A stretch of 64,000 nt of DNA from Diplonema papillatum (lineage: Eukaryota; Euglenozoa; Diplonemea; Diplonemida; Diplonemidae). The translations under genes and the position numbers were made by a program. Below are positions 1 to 9,988 of the stretch, piece after piece. Where the stretch lies: contig JAPJBO010000362.1 in NCBI GenBank assembly GCA_030068145.1, forward strand, positions 147,912 to 211,911. Direction: 5' to 3'. Under the pieces are notes generated by a model. That model did no database searches and was not told where the DNA came from. It saw only the letters and a program-made list of their open reading frames with translations. How positions within the stretch are numbered: the first letter of the stretch is position 1; every line of letters starts with the position of its first letter.

Positions 1-59
1 TGCGATCATGTATCCAATACTTAGCGTAAAGTGGCTGATACATGTATATCTGGAACGGA

Positions 60-335
60 ACAACACGATAGAGTGGGACCCCCTCAATGCGGGAGTGGCT
101 CAATGAAGTGGGACCCCCTCAATGCGGGAGTGGCACTCCCGCAATGAGGGAGTGGAACCCACTCTCCCTGTAGGCAAACCCGATTTTCACATTCTCCCGC
201 ATTGAGGGGGTCCCACTCTCTCATTGCGTGAGTGCCACTCCCGCATTGAGGGGGTCCCACCCCCTCATTGAGGGAGTCCCACTCCCGCATTGAGGGAGTG
301 AGGCCGACGGCAAAACCACTCCCGCAATCCGGAGT
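60..335. repeat. Inverted-repeat array in eS6 intron 1
   Basis: The motif ACTCCCGCATTGAGGG and its reverse complement recur about eight times in alternating orientation, so neighbouring copies can fold into long hairpins. The array lies inside the first intron of the eS6 gene, downstream of its donor site. Nothing in it looks coding. It resembles a palindromic satellite or stacked foldback element. Confidence 0.8.
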
Positions 336-373
336 GGGAGTCCGGGGTGTAGAGAGAAATAGAAGGTTCGCAC

Positions 374-475
374 CTGGGCAACTCTCTTGTCAACCAACCT
401 CTGGACCGCCTTGTCATCGTCGAGCTCGTACGTCTTCTGCGTGCCAGATTCCGGGTATGCGATGTTCAACTTCAT
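374..475 (-). CDS. RPS6: Ribosomal protein eS6, exon 1 (partial gene)
   Basis: This is the first coding exon of small-subunit protein eS6 (RPS6), a 40S component at the foot of the subunit. The 34 codons begin MKLNIAYPESGTQKTYELDD and continue to DKRVAQ, matching the family start (MKLNI-P-G-QK-x-E-DD, then the KR-x-A segment). The exon ends CCCAG|GTGCGA, a good GT donor, and the frame has no homology beyond it, so an intron starts at 373 and runs off the window; later exons lie beyond position 1. The ATG follows CTTTTACAAG after an A-rich leader. The intron contains a palindromic repeat array. Identification rests on the N-terminus only, but this N-terminus is very characteristic. Confidence 0.85.
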
Positions 476-985
476 CTTGTAAAAGTTTTTTTTTTAAAGG
501 GGAAAGGGTCCTGTTCAGGTGGATGGGGGTGCAGGTGGGCCTACGGGTCAAGCGGCTACCAATACCCCGAACTAAAGCATCAAGGCGTGGCGCACCTTGG
601 AGCTGGGCGCTCGCGCTGAACACAAGCTCGTCGAGACGGTCAGCCATAGGGCAGAGCCGACGGAGGTCGTAGCACTGTGCTTCCTCCAACTCAAGCTTTT
701 GCAAGCTGTGGTTGACCGTCACGTGCCTGGACCCGGAGCGGCCTTTTCAACGACCGGTGCAGTTGATAGAGTCTCCGGTTGACTAGGAGGCTTGGAGGAT
801 GGGGGTGCAGGTGGGGTGAAGAGAGGTTTCATCCCTTGAACATGAAGCGAGACCAAAGGATCGTTAGGCCATGCCTTCACACCGTGTGTCGGGTGATTGG
901 TCAGCAGCGAAGGGTGATCGTCGTTTTCCACCATGACACACGCACCCGAAAAAGCGATTTCGCTACAGGAGCTCTGTGCTAGCAT
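414..985 (-). other. Possible coding remnant upstream of eS6, unrecognised
   Basis: Two open frames on the minus strand abut near 720: a proline-rich stretch (985 to 719) and a leucine- and charge-rich stretch (722 to about 590, LQKLELEEAQCYDLRR) that looks helix-forming. They are in different frames, so joining them needs an indel or a splice. The segment overlaps the eS6 5' region. I do not recognise a family; it may be fortuitous. Confidence 0.18.
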
Positions 986-2339
986 TCATCCGCAGCTTCT
1001 GAGGCAGGAGTCCGCGGAATGCCCCCCCCCCTAGCTCTTCCTCCCACATCTGACAGACTCTCGCCGCTGTCCTGTATCAACGGGCGCGAGTCAAACCCTC
1101 ATTGTTGCCAATAGCCTGACAAAGGAGATGGTCACTGGCAACAAGTAAGCCTTCCGAGACCTCGAGCCAGTCCCTTCTTTCTTCTTCGGCCGACAGGCAA
1201 GACCCAGGCCAACGAAAGCCTAAACACAGCGCAACGCTGCAATGCCAGGAGCAGTCTTTACGACACCTCTGCGTCAAACATTCTAACGCGATGCAAAAAA
1301 AAAAAAAAGGCAAAAGCGCGAGAGAAGCAAGTGAGGGCCTGCGGCGCGAGGCTGCGAGAGTGAAACCAAGAGTCGCCGGTTCGATGCTTGCGCGGTCTTT
1401 ATCACTGGGAAGCGAAGCCCGAGGTGTTTGATTGTAGCCCCGTTGCTGTGGACTCGCCCCGGTTTACCCTTCGACCTGCCCGAACGCCGCAAAAATCTGC
1501 TAGTTGCGCTCGTCCGCTCGTGGTCGACGAGGCGCTCTTGTGAGGATCACGTTTTTTTTACGTACAATCTGGCGCGGTTGCCCAGTGTATTGTGAAGACG
1601 TAGGCAGCTTGTTTTGTTTGGTGGATCAGGATCGCTAATCTGGACATGAAACAAGGAAAAGGCAATACGCTCCAGCGCATCGCGGTCGCTGAAAGGGACG
1701 GGCGCCCTAAGTTTTGAGAGAGAGAGAGAGACGAGTTAGAGTGCAGGGACCATCTCTCCGGGGAGTTTCCGGTCTCCTCACTTCTCTTCGCACTGCTACG
1801 GCGGGCGTAAGTCGCTCCGGAGGCGCGCTGCAGGTTGCGGCTCTGCTACAGTGGGTGGCGGCACCGGAGTTGGTGCTGCAGCGGGCGCTCTGGCCGGCGG
1901 GCGAGCTCGTCTCGCGGGGGATCGCCGCCTTGTAACGCTGCGGGCCCTCTTTTGATAGTTCATCAGTCGGACACAGTCGCAGGGACCCAAAACTTGAACC
2001 TAGAATTTGAACCCATCCCTCAGACGGATGTGCCCGTGTGCTCGTAGCACGGATGCGGTCCCCCTTTCCAAGTTTGGGCCTGGGCCGGTGTTTGTGTTAA
2101 CATTGCATTGCTGGTCGGTATGCGGAAAAAGTTTCGTGAGAGAGATTTCGCCCAAGCGCCACTTCCAACCCCTGGGCTTGGCCGGTGTCATATGCGGCAC
2201 CTCTGCAAAGAGGACGAACAGGTACAGGTACCCGGGTTTCGGAGTCTCTGGCATGAGCTACCATCCTGCCAGCCGCTTGACAAACCGGGTAAGAACAAGT
2301 GGGATGTCCGATCAGAAGGGCAGTCTCCACCCGATCGAT
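986..2339. other. Intergenic stretch, no gene seen
   Basis: No convincing coding sequence. It holds a C-run near 1022, an A-run near 1297, a short GA microsatellite at 1718-1732 and, at about 1585-1640, a partial plus-strand copy of a dispersed repeat (core AAGACGTAGGCAGC) that recurs at 11318-11385 and 18885-18950. Confidence 0.5.
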
Positions 2340-2840
2340 GGAGGAAGCGCAAGTTACTAGCCCTCACGGGGTACGATCATGAGACGGTAAGCGTACAAGC
2401 TCTTGCAGCCGAGTCATGTCGCTTTTCGAGGTACGGCCTCCGAGATTCGAAGAAGTTTTCGATGGTTTCGACGGGGCCGCGGGGTTGGTGTTGTAGCCTT
2501 CGTCGGTTCTGCCCTTCATCCGGCGCTTCGCGGCACTGCGCGTGAAGACGTCGAACGGGACCCCCTCTATTTCCATCATTTCGAGCGACGCCATCGTGAA
2601 CAGCGCACTCCAGCGCTTTGCTGGCCTGCCAATCGGGCACGGAGCGTTCCGGCACCTTGTCTATAAGCCCTGTTTTTGGCTCTAAACGACCGGCGCTTGA
2701 CTGAAGAAAGCACTTGAAACGCCGTCCACCAGAACCGCACCACATATTTTGTCGCGTCTCAAAGTTTCGAGTTGTGCAAAATGACGCAACTCCTTCTCCC
2801 CCGGTTAACGGAGGAAGCACAGGCTACTGGTCCTTCGGAG
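2340..2840 (-). pseudogene. 3'-truncated copy 3 of the dehydrogenase-like gene
   Basis: The sequence repeats the 3' part of the intact gene at 3405-4334, in the same orientation and downstream of it. Recognisable pieces encode GYNTNP and ENFFESRRPYLEK, and the flank shares the GTTAACGGAGGAAGCACAGG junction. The copy has lost internal blocks and is broken by indels, and no complete domain remains. It is the more decayed of two such copies, so it is probably the older duplication. Confidence 0.8.
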
Positions 2841-3401
2841 CGCTATCGTGAGACGGCTTGAAGCGGACAAGCTCTTGCAGGCGAGTCATATCACTTTTCC
2901 CATGGCCGGCAGCCGAGAGCGAAGCCCGATCATGTAGTCGGGCACCGACGTCGAGAGGTTGTGTTTTTCGAGGTACGGCCTCCGCGATTCGAAGAAGTTT
3001 TCGATGGTCTCGACGGCGGCCGCGGGGTTGGTGTTGTAGCCTTCGTCGGTTCTGTCCTTCATCCGTTCGTACTCGCTCTTCAGGACAGCCGGTTGGGCGG
3101 CGAGGCGCTTCGCGGCACTGCGCGTGAAGACGTCGAACGGAACCCCATCATTTCGAGCGACGCCATCGTGAACAGCGCACTCCAGCCTGCCAATCGGGCA
3201 CGGAGCGTTCCGAACCGTGCACGACACCTTGTCTAAAAGCCCTGTTTTTGGCTCTAAACGACCGGCGCTTGACTGAAGTAAGCGCTCGCTTGAAACGCCG
3301 TCCGCCAGAACCGCACCATCTCCACATCTTTTGTCGCGTCTCAACGTTTTGAGTTGTGCAAAGGACGCACCTCCTTCTCCCCCGGTTAACGGAGGAAGCA
3401 C
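2841..3401 (-). pseudogene. 3'-truncated copy 2 of the dehydrogenase-like gene
   Basis: A roughly 580-bp unit repeats the C-terminal half of the dehydrogenase-like gene at 3405-4334. A frame of about 170 codons keeps GVPFDVFTRSAAKRLAAQPA and the following GYNTNP / ENFFESRRPYLEKHN region. The upstream Rossmann half, the catalytic-lysine block and the EMMEKE segment are missing or replaced. The copy begins right after the stop codon of the intact gene, so the layout is gene, truncated copy, truncated copy. Product and function are unlikely; antisense or readthrough transcription is possible. Confidence 0.85.
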
Positions 3402-3404
3402 AGG

Positions 3405-4334
3405 CTACTGGTCCTTCGGAGTGCTATCGTGAGACGGCTTGAAGCGGACAAGCTCTTGCAGGCGAGTCATATCACTTTTCCCGTGGCCGGCAGCCGAGAG
3501 CTGAGAGAGAAGCCCGATCATGTAGTCGGGCACCGACGTCGAGAGGTTGTGTTTTTCGAGGTACGGCCTCCGCGATTCGAAGAAGTTTTCGATGGTCTCG
3601 ACGGTGGCCGCGGGGTTGGTGTTGTAGCCTTCGTCGGTTCTGTCCTTCATCCGTTCGTACTGGCTCTTCAGGACGGCCGGTTGGGCGGCGAGGCGCTTCG
3701 CGGCACTGCGCGTGAAGATGTCGAACGGGACCCCCTCTTTTTCCATCATTTCGAGCGACGCCATCGTGAACAGCATCGTGGCGATCGACATGTCCACCAC
3801 AGCGTAGTCCAGCGCTTTACTGGCCCCGACAGGCCCCGCGTACACAACTTCCCCGATGCATTCCAGCGTTTTTTGCTGAGGTTTGACGATGTTTTCGTCG
3901 TCGGCGGACACGAAGACGGTGCCCCCGCCTGCCTCTACTTTGGAGGGTCCTCCGCAGTAAGCTCCGTCGATGAAGTCGGATGTGCCGACGGAGGAAGCGG
4001 CGCTGGCGATCGCGCGGGCGTCGTCCGGGTTGCCGCTGGTGAGGTTGACGACCGTTTTCGCGCGGAACCCTTCGCGCACCGTCTCGAGCACGCCGAGCGC
4101 CGCGGCGGTCGTGGAGAGGATCAGCACCACCGGCTCCTCGGGCTGCATGGCCGCGACGGCGGCCGCCGCGGTGTCGTGGGCGGTCACGCTGCCTTCCAGC
4201 CCCGCTTCGCTCGCCAGGGCCCGGCCGACCGCCGCCGTGCGGTTCCAGACCACGACGTGCCGCCCCTGCCCGACCCACCGCCGCACCATGGCCTTGCCCA
4301 TGTTCCCCAGCCCCAAGACGCACACGCGGGACAT
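3405..4334 (-). CDS. NAD(P)-dependent beta-hydroxyacid dehydrogenase-like protein
   Basis: The 309-residue protein has the two-domain plan of the 3-hydroxyisobutyrate dehydrogenase / imine-reductase group. An N-terminal Rossmann fold opens with VCVLGLGNMGKAM (the GxGxxG dinucleotide loop, residues 4-16). A GAYCGGPSKVEAGGGT segment corresponds to the substrate-binding loop. GASKALDYAVV carries Lys173 at the place of the family's catalytic lysine. The helical C-terminal domain follows (ASLEMMEKEGVPFDIFTRSA). Length is normal for the family. Substrate cannot be told from sequence: imine reductases share the fold, so it may be a dehydrogenase or a related oxidoreductase. No targeting peptide is evident, which suggests the cytosol. 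It is intronless with an ATG at 4334 directly after a purine-rich leader. Two broken copies of its 3' half follow downstream, and long open frames antisense to it are codon-bias shadows. Confidence 0.85.
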   Translation of the reverse strand: MSRVCVLGLGNMGKAMVRRWVGQGRHVVVWNRTAAVGRALASEAGLEGSVTAHDTAAAAVAAMQPEEPVVLILSTTAAALGVLETVREGFRAKTVVNLTSGNPDDARAIASAASSVGTSDFIDGAYCGGPSKVEAGGGTVFVSADDENIVKPQQKTLECIGEVVYAGPVGASKALDYAVVDMSIATMLFTMASLEMMEKEGVPFDIFTRSAAKRLAAQPAVLKSQYERMKDRTDEGYNTNPAATVETIENFFESRRPYLEKHNLSTSVPDYMIGLLSQLSAAGHGKSDMTRLQELVRFKPSHDSTPKDQ

Positions 4335-6440
4335 TTTCGGTTCCTTTCCCTTTTCTTCAGAGCTGAGGTTCGCTTGAGATTCCGGTGTTTTGCAGTCGCG
4401 GATGACGTTTTAGAGTGCAAGTTCGCTTCGGGATCCGGGGTTTTATAGTCTCCGGGTGACCGTAGTCATAAAGGTTCCTTTAAGGTATAGTATGTTTGTG
4501 TGTATATCTTTGCTGCCTATTGCCGACTATTCTACTTACTCTAGCGCGCGCTCTTTTTTGCTATGTGTTTTGCCAAATGGGTTTCTTAGAAGCTAAGTCA
4601 TGGATAGGCGGAGGCTTGCGTCTTCGGAGTGTGCACGTTCACTGCGCTGGCAGTGTAGGAGGGAATCGCTTAAAAGAGCTCTTTGAGTTCGTGCTGCTCA
4701 CGATTGCGAGAGGAACAACCCTCTAAGGTAACCTAAGCAGAATCGACCCCTCGATTTGGCACAGCAATGATAGCCAAGGCCGTGGGTGCTTCGTATGAGC
4801 ACACCTTGTTGACACTGTACACTGAGTGTCCGGATGTAGACCACCAGAGTGTACTTCTCCAGCGTCGCACTGCTTATAGCCAGTAAGTGTGAACCTCACG
4901 AGCCTGGGTTACCTATCATCTGTCAGAAGTAACCATGGGTTTTCCCCTGGATGGTGTAGCGCGCGCCAGTGTTGAATCGGTTTAAATGGAGAAAAGGAGC
5001 CGAAAACAAAAGTAGCGAAACGTATGTCGCGCCGCCGCCCCCTTTTAGAAGGGGCACGCGCCTCGGGATGAGCTGCACAGCTGCTGAAGCTTTACTCTGC
5101 GGCCTGCGCGCGCGCGCGTAGGATGTATAGCGCAGCTGAGGACCCCAGATCTGGACCCACACCACCTAGTAGCTACGGACGTAGTGGCATACCACGTAGT
5201 AGCACCACGTAGCCCTCTAAGGGTCTACAGGGTACTACGTATGGGATACCACCAGCACACACCACGATAGGTGCTAGTGGATGGTGGGTCCAGAGGTCCT
5301 GAATTTTCGCACTGGGACGGTCCGACGCGGCAGCCCGCCCAGCAAGCCGTGGGTCAACCACATTCTTCTGGGAAAGTAGCCACCACAGGCGGCAGAGAAC
5401 CGAAAGACATGGAAGGAATGCCAATGCATCAGAATGCTTGCGCCGATGAACACACCCCGTGGACTCGTACCAGATTGAGTTCGGAATTCCTAGCAAATCC
5501 GAGCCGTCCTGGCTTCGTTTCAGCTCTATCCCGCACACACAGCCAGGGAACCCAACTCGTTTCGCCAGGCCAGAACGATCTTGGCGCCGGCCTCTTTCTC
5601 GACGGACTGCGCGCGTGGGGGATCCCCCCCCTCCCCTATTTCCCGGAAGTGTCTCGAATCGCCAGGTGCTGGCAATCAGCAGTAGTCGATCTACCGAGGC
5701 TCGCATAGGCCGTCAGCAGGGGGTGAGACCGGCTCCTGAATGGGCGGAGTGATTCGTCAGGTTGATTTCAAAGAACGACCCTTAAGTCCTCGAGCCCGCG
5801 GGCGCGCCAACGGCATTCCGACAGGCCAAGTTGTGCTCGTTTTGCCGGATTATACGCTTCGAGTAGAGTCAGGAACGAAGCTGCTCTGAGCTCTGTTCTG
5901 GACAAAACGCTTGCAGGAAGGAAGCGTTGCGTTCCATCGATTCGGTGACTGCGGTCAAACAGACAGAGCTGCGCGGAGGCTCTGCACGCAACGAGTACAT
6001 TTGCGATGGGGCTATGGCGCAAGTATCTGCTCGCCAGTGTTGGGTGGAAGTCGCGTTAGGAAGGAACCGTGCCGTCTATCGAATGGGCGCGTATTGCAAA
6101 GACAACTGACGGGCAAAAGGTGCAGGCGTGTTACACTCGGACCGAAAATCGGGTTCGACCGCCTACCGTGGCGCCGTGCAGTTCAATCCTCGGTCTGACT
6201 TCCACCCCGACGCTCAATCCGACTTGGTCTGACTGCCGATAACTTTCACTCCGGCCTTCAATCCGGCTTCGGTGCGCTGATAAGTCGGGTACCGGGCAGC
6301 TGGTTTTGGTTGTTCCTGCGCCTGCCCATTTGCCGGTTGAGACGAGCAACACTCGACAGAAATGCCGGCAAAAAAAACTGGGAGACTGGATTCATCCGCT
6401 TCAACATCCGCAGAAGTGCCTGTTCGGTTTTCTTTTTTTT
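4335..6440. other. Intergenic stretch with short repeats, no gene seen
   Basis: No coding sequence I can support. At 5165-5280 there are clustered inverted CCACGTAG-type motifs. Positions 5287-5335 share about 45 bp with 31650-31705 in opposite orientation (core CACTGGGACGGTCCGAC). A CG-alternating tract lies at 5105-5118. Confidence 0.45.
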
Positions 6441-6453
6441 CTTTCTCACATAT

Positions 6454-6925
6454 ACAGGGCCTTATATATAAAAAGCACTCCCCGTAACTGTCCGTAAGTT
6501 GCTCGGAGTTACGAAAAATGCCAGTTGCGGCACAACTGCACGTTTATGTACCCGACAGGGTGCACTTCTTTGTGGTTGTCACTACTGTCCACCACAGAGA
6601 CTGTCCTTCGGGAAGCAAAAGAGCCATGCGAAGAAGGCGAGTGTTGGGGTACTGTAGCAAGAACACTTGGCAGTAATCTGCAACAGCAGGCGGACAGCCG
6701 CTGTCTTCGCTTTCTTGGCAACACGTCATGAAACAATACACAAGTCGAGAAATACCAGCGCGCGCGCGGAAATTTTTTCAAGCTATTGGGCCAGGCGCAG
6801 GTACCAAAATTGAGGCTGTACGTTGCTTCAACGATGATCCATAAGGTGCTCAGCCGGCATCATTCTGTGCATTTTTTTTTGGTTGCTCGGACTTGGTCCG
6901 AGCACCAGACCCATAAGCCACTGTA
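6454..6925 (+). repeat. Solo copy of the LINE 5' monomer
   Basis: This roughly 470-bp block is a diverged copy of the two tandem monomers preceding the LINE at 49714-52737. It keeps the start GGGCCTTATATATAAAAA, the middle CCACAGAGACTGTCCTTC and the terminal perfect hairpin GCTCGGACTTGGTCCGAGC. No LINE coding sequence follows, so it is a detached 5' unit or the remnant of a decayed element. Confidence 0.85.
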
Positions 6926-7134
6926 ATTATTCCAGGGCATTAGCTTGGTCTCCGGCCCATTTTCCAAATTTGGACCGCTAATGGCTTTTTGCGTCGCGAC
7001 GTATATTCACGACGATGCTCCCTACACGCTAAAAACATCCTAAACCTCCGGGGGGAAAGATGCCCAAAGTCGAACAAGGCTGAAAACATGGCGACCAGAA
7101 AGATGACCCCTGGTCATTTTGCATTTCTTCTTTT

Positions 7135-7294
7135 TGTTGAACGCTTACGCCCGCCACTAAACCCAGATTCACGTTTCGTGTGGGCTACAGCACATGTACC
7201 TCCTTTGATCTGTTGCAGCTGGCAGTCTTCTCAAGTATGAACCCGCGACCACAAGGTTAAGGGCCTTGCGCTCTACCGACTGAGCTAGGGAGGC
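7135..7294 (-). repeat. tRNA-Lys-derived SINE
   Basis: On the minus strand, 7294 to 7234 reads as the 5' three quarters of a tRNA: acceptor strand GCCTCCC, D-stem GCTC/GAGC with A-box, anticodon stem CAAGG/CCTTG around loop CCCTTAA (anticodon CTT, lysine) and GCGGGTTC of the T-arm. The 3' T-stem and acceptor strands are absent, so it is not a working tRNA. A roughly 100-bp body follows and recurs without the tRNA head at 10838-10945, which is the anatomy of a SINE. A run of T lies just before the head. Confidence 0.75.
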
Positions 7295-7766
7295 TTCTGC
7301 GCAAAAAAAAAAAAAAAATTAGATGAGGCACCTTTTCCTTCTATCCTTTCTTTTTTGGAAACAAATTGAAGACATGAGAACACACAAACGCAAACGGTGG
7401 TGCCATCATCAAAGGAAGAACCCAAAAAAAGGAAAGGAGAGGAAGAGGCCAGCTTTACTGGGCTGCTTATGCCGGGAAGATAATGAAAAACAGGTGAAAG
7501 GGTGGGTAGGGGGGGAAGTAACGAAAGACAAGGGGGGTACTATGGAAGGCTATGATAACATAGTATTTCCTACAAAGCAGGTATTTGTTTGGATTAGCCT
7601 GCCAGTGGATGATAGCGAGTGAAGGTATGCTCGTCGTCTTCTCCCAAACACGTTGCCAGCGTTCTCTTTCGTGTTTACAATGCATTGTTACTACGAAAAA
7701 AAAGGGAGGGTCGGGACATACCCTCCGGTCGCACGCAACGTTAACTTGCTTCAAAGCCGGGGCCGC

Positions 7767-8735
7767 TCAGTTGATGCGGTTGATGCGTTTCGCGTCGGGG
7801 GTGTACGCCTCGGTGAGCTGCCTCTTGGCGGCGGCGGCGAAGAAGTCCATGCCCTGCATGCCGTCGTTCGGGTTGAACATCGGCTGCTGCGGCATCGGCG
7901 GCGGCGCGCCGTAGCCGCCGGGCTGCTGCAGGTGCTGCCGCTGCTGGATAAGCTGCTCGAGGTTCGAGCGCAGTCCGGCGATCGTCGCCGCCTGGCTCTG
8001 CTGCGGGTTCGCGCTCTGCAGCTTCGACAGGGCCTCCGCCAGGGCCCGCGCCTGCTGCTGCTGCTGCTGCTGCGGCTGCTGCTGCTGCTGCTGGGCCGGG
8101 GCGCTCGGCGCCATGAGCCCGGCGGCGGCGAAGATGTTGGCGGTCACCGCGCTGCCGGAGGACATCAGCGCCTGCTTCACGGCCGCCGCCTGCGCCTCTG
8201 TAGAGTGTCCCGGCACTGGCAGGCCCCCCACCGCCGCTGGCGGCAATGCGACCGCGCCCGCGAGAAACTCCTGCGGGAGGACCCCTGTTTCCTCGAACTT
8301 GCGCACGTCCTCCAAGGCGAGCCGCGTCACCTTCGTCGCGTACTCGCCGTAGCTGTCCTTGTACAGCCGGAACTCATCCGCGCATTTTTCCGCGGCGGAG
8401 CTGGTGTGGAATCGGACGGCTGCCATGCCTGTGCTCTTTCCGTTGACAGGCGATTCGTAGAACCGGATCAAGTCGACTCCAGACATGCCGGCCGCTGCGA
8501 GCGCCCGGTCGAGCTCCAAGTCGTTGACCCACCACGGCAGCCCCTCGATGACGACGCCTTTCGGGCCGCCGCTGTCGACGCCTTTGAACCCGTACTTCTG
8601 CCCCGCGTCCAGCCGCTTCTCGCGCACGGGCACCAGGTCTCGGTACAGCACCGAAAACGGGTCCGCGCTGAGCCCCCCGGCTGTCATCCCGCCGTCCTCC
8701 TCCATGACGCACAGGTCCAAAGGGTCGACCGGCAT
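7767..8735 (-). CDS. CPSF6/CPSF7-like RRM protein (cleavage factor Im)
   Basis: The 322-residue protein has one RRM at about residues 60-135. The RNP2-like strand is VVIEGLPWW (61-69) and the RNP1-like strand is STGMAAVRF (101-109). The insert RFYESPVNGKSTG matches the CPSF6/CPSF7 signature (FxExxxNGxSxG) better than ordinary RRMs, and the WW after the first strand is also typical. CPSF6/7 form cleavage factor Im with NUDT21/CFIm25 and bind UGUA in pre-mRNA 3' processing, in the nucleus. The C-terminal half is low complexity: proline/alanine-rich, then a polyglutamine block near 225-240, ending in AYTPDAKRINRIN. The family's RS domain is absent. Intronless. A broken copy interleaved with LSU rRNA lies upstream at 9590-10120. 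Family assignment is good; exact orthology to CPSF6 versus CPSF7 is not determinable. Confidence 0.8.
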   Translation of the reverse strand: MPVDPLDLCVMEEDGGMTAGGLSADPFSVLYRDLVPVREKRLDAGQKYGFKGVDSGGPKGVVIEGLPWWVNDLELDRALAAAGMSGVDLIRFYESPVNGKSTGMAAVRFHTSSAAEKCADEFRLYKDSYGEYATKVTRLALEDVRKFEETGVLPQEFLAGAVALPPAAVGGLPVPGHSTEAQAAAVKQALMSSGSAVTANIFAAAGLMAPSAPAQQQQQQPQQQQQQQARALAEALSKLQSANPQQSQAATIAGLRSNLEQLIQQRQHLQQPGGYGAPPPMPQQPMFNPNDGMQGMDFFAAAAKRQLTEAYTPDAKRINRIN

Positions 8736-9094
8736 CTCCTACCGCGCCTCGTACCTGCGCAGGTTTGCCCCGTCCGTCAAATCAATGATTTTTTGGTAGT
8801 TTTAACCTTTTCTTGTTTTCCTCTTTTTTTTTTTTTCAGCCTAGGAACACAGTGGGAGCAGAGTGGGTCTAGGGATCTGCTTTTTGGACCTTTTCTGTGG
8901 GGGGATCAGGCAAAATGGCCCCAAAAGAAATGTGAAAACGGGTTTTTGCCTAGAGGCTTTTCGTGTTATTCTGCAGATGCTTTGGGCTATCTTTGTGTCT
9001 ATGCTTTCAGTTGTCTTCTTAACCATGGTTAAGTGCGCAAATGGTGTCAGCCGAAGCTGGTAAAGCTTCGGCGCCGCCCACGTTATGTTTGTTT

Positions 9095-9155
9095 AGCATT
9101 GAGTTCTTTTAAGTACATGAACCACATGGATTAGCATGCACTGCCTTGAAAGTCA
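9095..9155 (+). repeat. Dispersed 50-bp repeat, copy 1
   Basis: Core CATTGAGTTCTTTTAAGTAC followed by ATGAACCACATGGATTAGCATGCAC. Other copies lie at 13893-13940, 14040-14100 and 22065-22112, all on the same strand. Function unknown. Confidence 0.8.
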
Positions 9156-9157
9156 GG

Positions 9158-9583
9158 TTATCGGATGACGTCGTCACCTGCCATTGCGTCGTCAAGGTCG
9201 AGCATTTGTGGAGCTAGCGGGGTTTGGCTTTCTTGTGATTCCAGAGACTGAGTCGGCGAATACGAGGGCGGGCTCGTGTGCCCGTTTTTCACTTTCGAGG
9301 GCATTGGCGTGCCCGTGGTCCCCGGTCGTTTCTGAGAGCTGCTTGCCCTCGGAACCTTCTTCTTCCTTCGATGCACCCCTGAGTCGGGGGTGGTCGCCTT
9401 CGTCTTCTTCCGCTTGCGGCCGGCAATCGGGCCTTCCTTCGGGGTGCCTAGCACCCTTTTCTTCAGCGCTGGTCGTTCGCGCGAGGTGGTAGAACGCTCG
9501 TTTATTTTCTTTTCGATTGCTTTTGATGGGGCATGAAAAAATCCCACAAGTGGCCAGCGTTGTAGCTGGCTGGCCAGGGCCAA
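9158..9583 (-). CDS. Hypothetical basic protein fragment
   Basis: A 141-codon open frame rich in Lys, Arg, Ser, Thr and Pro. It contains nuclear-localisation-like clusters (GRKRKKTKA, HRRKKKV) and an acidic end (LDLDDAMAGDDVIR). It could be a C-terminal exon: a pyrimidine-rich stretch ending in AG precedes the basic part near 9515. It sits between the CPSF6-like gene and that gene's broken copy and may be a scrambled remnant. I recognise no family. Confidence 0.3.
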   Translation of the reverse strand: MALASQLQRWPLVGFFHAPSKAIEKKINERSTTSRERPALKKRVLGTPKEGPIAGRKRKKTKATTPDSGVHRRKKKVPRASSSQKRPGTTGTPMPSKVKNGHTSPPSYSPTQSLESQESQTPLAPQMLDLDDAMAGDDVIR

Positions 9584-9589
9584 CAGAGG

Positions 9590-9757
9590 GTCGTCTTAGT
9601 ACAGCCGGAAGCCGTCTGCGCACTTTCGCGGCGGAGCTGGTGTGGATGGAGCTGCACAGCTGCCATGCCTGTGGGCTCTTTCCGTTGGCCAGCGATTCGT
9701 AGAACCTGATCAAGTCGACGCTGCGAGCGCCCGGTCGAGCTCGGAAGTCGTTGACCC
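9590..9757 (-). pseudogene. CPSF6-like gene fragment, piece 1
   Basis: This block matches 8362-8532 of the CPSF6-like gene, including the RRM region around RFYES-NGKS, but has small deletions and substitutions that break the frame. It ends abruptly at GTTGACCCA, and LSU rRNA sequence on the opposite strand starts within about 16 bp. The matching continuation of the gene resumes at about 9990. Confidence 0.9.
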
Positions 9758-9773
9758 AGATGGAGCGTGGACG

Positions 9774-9988
9774 AGTGCAGATCTTGGTTGTAGTGGCGAA
9801 TATTCAATGGAGAACATTGAAGGCCGAAGCGGAGAAGGTTTCCGTGTCAACAGCAATTAGACATGGGTCAGTCGGTCCTAAGGCAAGGTGGAATTGCTCG
9901 CCTCAAAGCTGCCACTGACGAGCTTGCCCGGACGTGCAGGATTGCCGAAAGGGAATGCGTGAACATTCCGCAACCCGGATGCAGAGAC
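9774..9988 (+). rRNA. LSU rRNA fragment (domain II/III region)
   Basis: GTGCAGATCTTGG, then AATATTCAA and ACAGCAATTAGACATGGGTC, then GTCCTAAGGC, follow the order and spacing of the eukaryotic 25-28S segment that begins GTGCAGATCTTGGTGGTAGTAGC, roughly 1.45-1.65 kb into yeast 25S by memory. Further on, GCCGAAAGGGAA and ATTCCGCAACCCGGAT match the next conserved helix. Substitutions fall mostly outside the invariant blocks. Both ends abut pieces of a broken CPSF6-like gene in antisense. A full LSU gene is not present here. It could be one piece of a fragmented rRNA or a relic. Confidence 0.9.

Noticed and set aside
3429..4448. 339-codon frame antisense to the dehydrogenase-like gene
   Set aside because: Arg/His/Val-rich shadow, no domain.
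4680..4780. Possible LSU domain IV piece (CCCTCTAAGGTAACC)
   Set aside because: Too short and the flanking invariant blocks are absent.
5490..5560. Possible SSU 3' piece (GGAATTCCTAG)
   Set aside because: Only an 11-base match; following decoding-site sequence not found.
7653..9032. 459-codon plus-strand frame over the CPSF6-like gene
   Set aside because: Antisense shadow of the polyglutamine and GC-rich coding region.
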